9,387 nt of DNA, taken from the NCBI GenBank assembly GCA_938001995.1, contig CALLAV010000002.1, positions 1 through 9,387 on the forward strand. Reading direction: 5' to 3'. The notes under the pieces are model-generated. The model was not told where the DNA came from, did not search any database, and saw only the letters and a list, made by a program, of their open reading frames with translations. The translations under genes and the position numbers were made by a program. This document shows positions 5,378 through 9,387 of the stretch, piece after piece (position 1 is the first letter of the stretch; every line of letters begins with the position of its first letter). This stretch comes from an uncultured Amylibacter sp. Its GTDB lineage: Bacteria > Pseudomonadota > Alphaproteobacteria > Rhodobacterales > Rhodobacteraceae.

Positions 5378-7378
5378 ATGTTTAAGAAAATCCTGATCGC
5401 CAACCGTGGTGAAATCGCGTGTCGTGTGATGAAAACGGCCAAGAAGATGGGCATCCAAACGGTTGCGATTTATTCGGACGCTGACAAAGACGCGTTGCAT
5501 GTGAAGATGGCAGATGAAGCCGTTCACATCGGCCCACCGCCTGCGAACCAATCCTATATCGTGATCGACAAGGTGATGGACGCCATTCGCCAAACGGGCG
5601 CAGAAGCGGTTCATCCTGGGTACGGTTTTCTGAGCGAAAACAAGCTGTTCGCCGAAGCTCTTGAAAAAGAAGGTGTGGCATTTATCGGGCCACCAGCGGG
5701 CGCGATTGAAAGCATGGGCGACAAGATCACGTCCAAAAAGCTGGCGCAAGAAGCGGGGGTTTCGACGGTTCCGGGGTACATGGGGCTGATCGCGGATGCA
5801 GATGAAGCGGTAAAGATTTCAAATGAAGTCGGCTATCCTGTGATGCTCAAAGCCTCTGCAGGGGGCGGTGGCAAGGGCATGCGGATCGCTTGGAACGACC
5901 AAGAGGCCCGCGAAGGGTTCCAATCCTCCAAGAACGAAGCGGCCAGTTCCTTTGGCGATGACCGGATTTTCATCGAGAAGTTCGTCACGCAGCCGCGTCA
6001 CATCGAAATTCAGGTGCTGGCGGATAAGCACGGCAACACGCTGTATCTGAACGAGCGGGAATGTTCGATCCAGCGCCGCAACCAGAAGGTTGTAGAAGAA
6101 GCTCCAAGCCCGTTCTTGGACGAAGCCACGCGAAAGGCGATGGGCGAACAGTCTGTCGCGCTGGCTGCTGCGGTGGATTACTGTTCCGCGGGGACGGTGG
6201 AATTCATCGTGGACGGGAATAAGAATTTCTATTTCCTTGAGATGAACACCCGTTTGCAGGTGGAACACCCTGTGACCGAACTGATTACGGGTATTGATCT
6301 GGTCGAACAGATGATCCGCGTGGCCTACGGCGAAAAGCTGGCGATGAAGCAGTCCGATATCGGGATCAACGGCTGGGCCATTGAAAACCGTCTGTATGCC
6401 GAAGATCCGTATCGGAACTTCCTGCCGTCCATCGGTCGTTTGACCCGCTACCGCCCGCCTGCGGAAAAGGCAAAGGACGACTACGCGGTGCGCAACGACA
6501 CAGGCGTTTTTGAGGGCGGCGAGATCAGCATGTATTACGATCCGATGATCGCCAAACTGTGTACTTGGGCCCCAACGCGCCTTGATGCCATTGAACGCAT
6601 GCGCGTGGCGCTTGATAGTTTTGAATTGGAAGGCATCGGGCATAATCTGCCGTTCCTTGCCGCCGTTATGGATCATGAGCGGTTCATCACAGGAAACATC
6701 ACCACGGCCTTTATCGAAGAAGAATATCCCGAGGGATTTGAAGGTGTTACGCTTGATAGTGCATCTGAACGCAAGATTGCGGCAGCCTGTGCAGCCATGT
6801 ACCGCGTTGCCGAAATTCGCCGCGCACGCGTGTCAGGCCGGATTGATAACCACAAGCGTAAGGTGGGCAAAGACTGGGTCGTGACCCTGCAAGATGCGGC
6901 CTATGCGGTGAAGATCAAAGCGGATGACAAAGGCTCCACCGTGACGTTTGAAGACGGTGAAAAGATGCGCGTGTCATCGAAGTGGTTGCCAGGCCAACCG
7001 TTGGCAAAGCTGAAAGTGAACGGCGAAAAGCTGGTTTTGAAAGTTGCACCGATTTCAGCGGGCTATTCCGTGCGATCCCGTGGGGCCGAAGTGAAAGTGC
7101 GCATTCGCAGTCCGCGCAACGCTGAATTGGCCGCGCTGATGCCAGAGAAGCTGCCGCCAGACACATCTAAGATGTTGCTGTGCCCGATGCCGGGTCTGAT
7201 CGTGAAGGTCGATGTGTCTGAAGGCGATGAGGTCCAAGAGGGCCAAGCGCTGTGTACTGTTGAAGCCATGAAAATGGAAAACGTGCTGCGCGCTGAAAAG
7301 AAGGGCAAAGTGACCAAGATCAACGCAGCGGCGGGCGACAATCTGGCCGTTGATGATGTGATCATGGAGTTCGAATAG
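5378..7378 (+). CDS. pccA: Propionyl-CoA carboxylase alpha subunit (biotin carboxylase / BT / biotin carrier)
   Basis: PccA uses ATP and bicarbonate to carboxylate its covalently bound biotin and hands the group to PccB. The 666 residues match the usual length and domain order. The biotin carboxylase domain (about 1-450) starts MFKKILIANRGEIACRV, has the ATP-grasp glycine loop KASAGGGGKGM (158-168), the catalytic motif EMNTRLQVEHP (288-298, with Glu288, Asn290 and Arg292 at their classical numbering) and ENRLYAEDP (336-344). The BT domain, which holds the beta subunit, occupies about 480-590. The C-terminal biotinyl domain (about 600-666) has MPGLIVKVDV and the biotinylation motif AMKM with Lys632. 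All key residues are present. AAAGGTG (5365-5371) precedes the ATG. No TTTGCAAA-like box is seen upstream. A 175-residue protein gene follows after 5 nt and is probably coupled. Confidence 0.98.
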   Translation: MFKKILIANRGEIACRVMKTAKKMGIQTVAIYSDADKDALHVKMADEAVHIGPPPANQSYIVIDKVMDAIRQTGAEAVHPGYGFLSENKLFAEALEKEGVAFIGPPAGAIESMGDKITSKKLAQEAGVSTVPGYMGLIADADEAVKISNEVGYPVMLKASAGGGGKGMRIAWNDQEAREGFQSSKNEAASSFGDDRIFIEKFVTQPRHIEIQVLADKHGNTLYLNERECSIQRRNQKVVEEAPSPFLDEATRKAMGEQSVALAAAVDYCSAGTVEFIVDGNKNFYFLEMNTRLQVEHPVTELITGIDLVEQMIRVAYGEKLAMKQSDIGINGWAIENRLYAEDPYRNFLPSIGRLTRYRPPAEKAKDDYAVRNDTGVFEGGEISMYYDPMIAKLCTWAPTRLDAIERMRVALDSFELEGIGHNLPFLAAVMDHERFITGNITTAFIEEEYPEGFEGVTLDSASERKIAAACAAMYRVAEIRRARVSGRIDNHKRKVGKDWVVTLQDAAYAVKIKADDKGSTVTFEDGEKMRVSSKWLPGQPLAKLKVNGEKLVLKVAPISAGYSVRSRGAEVKVRIRSPRNAELAALMPEKLPPDTSKMLLCPMPGLIVKVDVSEGDEVQEGQALCTVEAMKMENVLRAEKKGKVTKINAAAGDNLAVDDVIMEFE

Positions 7379-7383
7379 GCGCG

Positions 7384-7911
7384 ATGGAAGGATTTGATCC
7401 ACGCTTGATTGCCGCATTGCTCGGGGCCACGGTTGTTGGCCTCGGCTGGGCGGTGTCAGAATGGCGGGGTCGAATTGCAGACAGAAGGCGGCGGATGGAG
7501 CGCACACGAGATGTGCAAACCGCGATTGCCGCCGAAATCTTGCCAAATATCGAGGCTTTGCGGCTTTTTGATCTGGAAGCGGATTTGAATGCGGTTGTGG
7601 ATCGGATGCGCGAGGACGAAAGTTTTGTGCCGCTGGTTCCCAAGGAAAAGAACGACACGCTGTTTCGCGCGATTCTAAGCGAAATTCACGTGCTGCCAGA
7701 AGAGGTTATTCGCCCTGTTGTGCGGTACTACAGCCAGCTGTTTGCGCTTGAGGCGATGATCGAGGATTTGCGATCTGAGGGGCTTGAATCCCTCGCGGTA
7801 GAGCGCAGAGAGGCCATGTACGCGGATTATATCAGCGTTAAAATTCAGGCTTTGAAGTTTGGGGAGTCGGCGTTAGACGCCATTGAAACCGCGCTGAAAG
7901 CAAAGTCATGA
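7384..7911 (+). CDS. Membrane-anchored hypothetical protein, 175 residues
   Basis: I do not recognise a family. Residues about 8-25 (LIAALLGATVVGLGWAV) form one N-terminal membrane segment. It is followed at once by a strongly basic stretch (RGRIADRRRRMERTRD), which by the positive-inside rule places the remaining 145 residues in the cytoplasm. That part is predicted to be mostly alpha-helical and rich in Glu, Asp, Leu and Ala, with a Pro-rich interruption near FVPLVPKEKND. The ATG is 5 nt after the pccA stop and has no strong Shine-Dalgarno sequence of its own, so translation is probably coupled to pccA. This tight link suggests a role tied to the carboxylase or its expression, which is inference only. 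A terminator hairpin runs through its stop codon. Confidence 0.75.
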   Translation: MEGFDPRLIAALLGATVVGLGWAVSEWRGRIADRRRRMERTRDVQTAIAAEILPNIEALRLFDLEADLNAVVDRMREDESFVPLVPKEKNDTLFRAILSEIHVLPEEVIRPVVRYYSQLFALEAMIEDLRSEGLESLAVERREAMYADYISVKIQALKFGESALDAIETALKAKS

Positions 7912-7921
7912 GCGCGGTTTT
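7886..7921 (+). terminator. Rho-independent terminator spanning the stop codon, possibly bidirectional
   Basis: AAACCGCGCT (7886-7895) and AGCGCGGTTT (7911-7920) form a perfect 10-bp stem around a 15-nt loop. The left arm is inside the last codons of the upstream gene and the right arm starts on the last base of its TGA stop. A TTTT run ends the plus strand structure (7918-7921), and TTT also ends it on the minus strand, so it may serve converging transcripts. Confidence 0.65.
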
Positions 7922-7932
7922 AAACAGTGATA

Positions 7933-7998
7933 TCAGTAGCTTGGACGTGGTCCAGTTTGACCAGCAATCGGCTTTGGCTTTTCGCGTTCTGTCTTCAT
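7933..7998 (-). CDS. Possible 21-residue micro-ORF with its own promoter
   Basis: This very short reading frame has a good ribosome binding site (AAAGGAAC, minus strand 8011-8004) about 6 nt before its ATG and a fair sigma-70-like promoter further upstream. The peptide is basic and Pro-rich, ending KPKPIAGQTGPRPSY. The pattern K-P-x-x-I-x-G-x-x-G-P-x-P-x-x-Y faintly recalls the conserved C-terminal region of DUF1674/SdhAF4 proteins, which normally continue with GDWE after the Tyr. Here a stop comes first, so it may be a coincidence or a remnant. It ends 12 nt from the bidirectional terminator. Without conservation data a small RNA, or no gene at all, remains possible. Confidence 0.35.
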   Translation of the reverse strand: MKTEREKPKPIAGQTGPRPSY

Positions 7999-8036
7999 GT
8001 CATGTTCCTTTGTGTCGGAATATCAGTGATACCTGT

Positions 8037-8065
8037 AATATAGGCGTAATTGGCAAAGAATTCAA
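8037..8065 (-). promoter_or_regulatory. Putative sigma-70-type promoter of the micro-ORF
   Basis: On the minus strand TTGAAT (8065-8060) is followed after exactly 17 nt by TATATT (8042-8037), matching the -35 and -10 consensus at 4 of 6 and 5 of 6 positions. Transcription would start near 8030, about 30 nt before the micro-ORF. Confidence 0.45.
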
Positions 8066-8071
8066 TAACGC

Positions 8072-8473
8072 TTACCGTTCCCAGCGTTGGCGCAGCTCTT
8101 GTTGGCGCATGGGCATTTTGTCGATGACACGGGACAATTCGCGTACCGTCCAAGGGCGCGGTTTGCGCAATTTCACCTGTCCGTCTTTGCCGATCAGCAC
8201 CAATTGGAACCCACGCGGGCGCAGTTTTTTACGCAAATCGGTCGTCTCTTCTGCGTCTACATCTGTGTCCACGATGACAACCACGTCGCGTTCGTCCAAC
8301 TGCTCTTTCCCATCTTCCAACAGTTCCATCTGCCGTTGGAACAGCAAATCATTGGGGGTGTTGGCGAAAACCACCACGGGGCGTTTTTCCCAAAGGTATT
8401 CGTCCAGCGTTTCGGCCATAGCAGAGGTCGCGAAACTTAAGGCAAGGGCAGTGCTGATAAGCGTGGTCTTCAT
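8072..8473 (-). CDS. Exported DUF4174 family protein
   Basis: This encodes a 133-residue protein with a clear Sec signal peptide (MKTTLISTALALSFATSAMA, cleaved before ETLDEY), so it should be periplasmic. The mature part has the DUF4174 pattern: LDEYLWEKRPVVVFANTPND near the start, then RDVVVIVDTD, FQLVLIGKDGQVKLRKP in the middle, and the end IDKMPMRQQELRQRW. The layout recalls a thioredoxin-like fold but has no CxxC pair, so no redox activity can be claimed. The family's function is not established. AGGAGA (minus strand 8483-8478) lies 4 nt before the ATG. It is divergent from the GT-C-like membrane protein gene, with a 90-bp gap between them, and no convincing promoter was identified in that gap. 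Confidence 0.85.
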   Translation of the reverse strand: MKTTLISTALALSFATSAMAETLDEYLWEKRPVVVFANTPNDLLFQRQMELLEDGKEQLDERDVVVIVDTDVDAEETTDLRKKLRPRGFQLVLIGKDGQVKLRKPRPWTVRELSRVIDKMPMRQQELRQRWER

Positions 8474-8563
8474 GGTCTCTCCTGTGTTCTTCAGATGTAA
8501 GCGGTTTTTGACAAATTGCGAGCGCCAAATGCACGTGATTGCTCACAATCGGGTGGGCGCGTG

Positions 8564-9387
8564 ATGAAACGGCAAAACTTCATGCTGTGGTCGATCCTTG
8601 GCGCGGTCCTGCCCGTGCTGGTGCTGATCGGCATGACGTTGATGAAAACAGGCGGCGTTTGGGAATATGCGCTTGATGATGTGTATATCCACTTGGCCAT
8701 GTCAGAACAGGTGTGGAATGGCGGGTATGGGGTGAACGCGGGGGAGTATGCGTCGGCGTCTTCTTCGATCCTGTTTTCCTACTTGCTGGCCCCGCTAACT
8801 CCGTTTGGGTTTCATGTATATTGGCCGCTGGTGATCGGGCTGGTGTGTTTGCTGGCGAGCGCGGTTCTTTGGGCGCGGGTGTTGAACATTGCCGCTGAAA
8901 GTGCGTCTGTTTCGATGCAATGGGCGCTGTTGACGTTGGCGATTTTGGGTCCGCTGTTCCTTGGCTGGCACAACATTGCGCTGATTGGGATGGAGCATAT
9001 GTTGCACGTCTTGGTCACGCTCATGGTGTTGCTGGGGCTGTTGGATTTCGTCAAAAGCGGGCGGATCAGCGGCTTTTTGTTGTTTGGCATTGCGCTGAAC
9101 CCAGTTGTGCGATTCGAAGGAATGGCGATTTCCCTGCTGGCTTGCTGCGTCGTGTTTTTTGGTGGGCGCCGCTGGGAAGCACTCGCCCTGTTGTGCGCGG
9201 CTGCTGCGCCGCTATCAGCGCATTTTTCACGCATGGATGCTTTGGGGCTGGATATGTTGCCCAATTCTGTCAACGCCAAAGCCGCGATCACAGGTGGGGG
9301 CGAACGGCTTTCCGAGGTGACAAGCTGGACCAAAGCGAAATGGGCGTTTCTGATTACTGTGGAATCGCCATCGGGTCGTATGTTGGT
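8564..9387 (+). CDS. Multi-pass membrane protein resembling GT-C glycosyltransferases, C-terminus off the window
   Basis: The frame is open from ATG 8564 to the right edge (274 codons and 2 nt). A first membrane helix (about residues 8-27) leads into a loop with EYALDDVYIHLAMSEQVWNGG (acidic pair Asp38-Asp39), then NAGEYASASSSILFSYLLAP. An acidic pair after helix 1 followed by such a Ser-rich segment is typical of GT-C lipid-linked sugar transferases such as the ArnT/AftB-like group. Several further hydrophobic helices follow, with ALNPVVRFEGMAI, resembling the R-x-E-G loop of these proteins. Sugar, lipid donor and acceptor are unknown. GTG 8561, immediately before, is an alternative start. 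A GGGTGGG (8551-8557) serves as the likely ribosome binding site. The C-terminal part, needed to judge the family, is missing. Confidence 0.72.
   Translation, partial: MKRQNFMLWSILGAVLPVLVLIGMTLMKTGGVWEYALDDVYIHLAMSEQVWNGGYGVNAGEYASASSSILFSYLLAPLTPFGFHVYWPLVIGLVCLLASAVLWARVLNIAAESASVSMQWALLTLAILGPLFLGWHNIALIGMEHMLHVLVTLMVLLGLLDFVKSGRISGFLLFGIALNPVVRFEGMAISLLACCVVFFGGRRWEALALLCAAAAPLSAHFSRMDALGLDMLPNSVNAKAAITGGGERLSEVTSWTKAKWAFLITVESPSGRML

Noticed and set aside
4831..5385. 184-codon frame starting in an ATGA overlap with the 121-residue gene
   Set aside because: It runs through the well-supported glycine-zipper lipoprotein gene and its hairpins in another frame, and its translation lacks protein-like features.
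5819..6676. 285-codon frame on the minus strand opposite pccA
   Set aside because: This is a typical shadow of a GC-rich coding region; pccA is complete and motif-supported on the other strand.
8508..8536. Perfect -35 hexamer TTGACA upstream of the GT-C-like gene
   Set aside because: No acceptable -10 lies 16 to 18 nt downstream (GCACGT at 17 nt), so a promoter cannot be supported.
7908..8564. 218-codon plus-strand frame after the membrane-anchored protein, starting in an ATGA overlap
   Set aside because: It lies over the terminator and the DUF4174 gene on the opposite strand, which has a signal peptide and family motifs. The translation is Ser/Arg/Cys-rich and shadow-like.

Overview
The window looks like a chromosomal segment of an alphaproteobacterium of the order Rhodobacterales (Roseobacter/Rhodobacter type). 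This rests on the close family look of PccB and PccA, the ScfR/PccR-type regulator, the DUF6497- and DUF4174-type small exported proteins, and the moderately high GC content. No database search was possible, so family names come from recognised motifs.

Layout, left to right. On the minus strand are the N-terminal 199 residues of a PccR-like short-chain fatty acyl-CoA regulator (it runs off the left edge) and, upstream of it, a Bcr/CflA-type MFS transporter. A 208-bp divergent region follows with tandem TTTGCAAA-type boxes and a 12-bp palindrome. On the plus strand come pccB (carboxyltransferase subunit of propionyl-CoA carboxylase), a small exported DUF6497-type protein, a 40-residue lipoprotein, a 121-residue unknown protein, a 72-residue glycine-zipper lipoprotein, pccA (biotin carboxylase, BT and biotin-carrier subunit) and a 175-residue membrane-anchored unknown protein. 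The right end holds a possible 21-codon ORF and an exported DUF4174 protein on the minus strand, then the start of a multi-pass membrane protein resembling GT-C glycosyltransferases on the plus strand, cut by the window edge.

How it fits together. PccA carboxylates its own biotin and PccB passes the carboxyl group to propionyl-CoA, giving methylmalonyl-CoA that feeds succinyl-CoA. The ScfR-type regulator probably senses acyl-CoA state and binds the TTTGCAAA-like boxes found both at its own promoter and in front of pccB. pccB and pccA are 1.74 kb apart, with four small genes and several terminator-like hairpins between them, so they are unlikely to be one simple transcript.

The most notable observation is in PccB. 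The residue corresponding to Asp422 of Streptomyces coelicolor PccB, which helps set acyl-CoA chain-length preference, is Val407 here (GGAYVVM rather than GGAYDVM), one base away from the usual Asp codon. Apart from this the region is mostly ordinary propionate metabolism, and I see no mobile element, CRISPR array, RNA gene or defence system.
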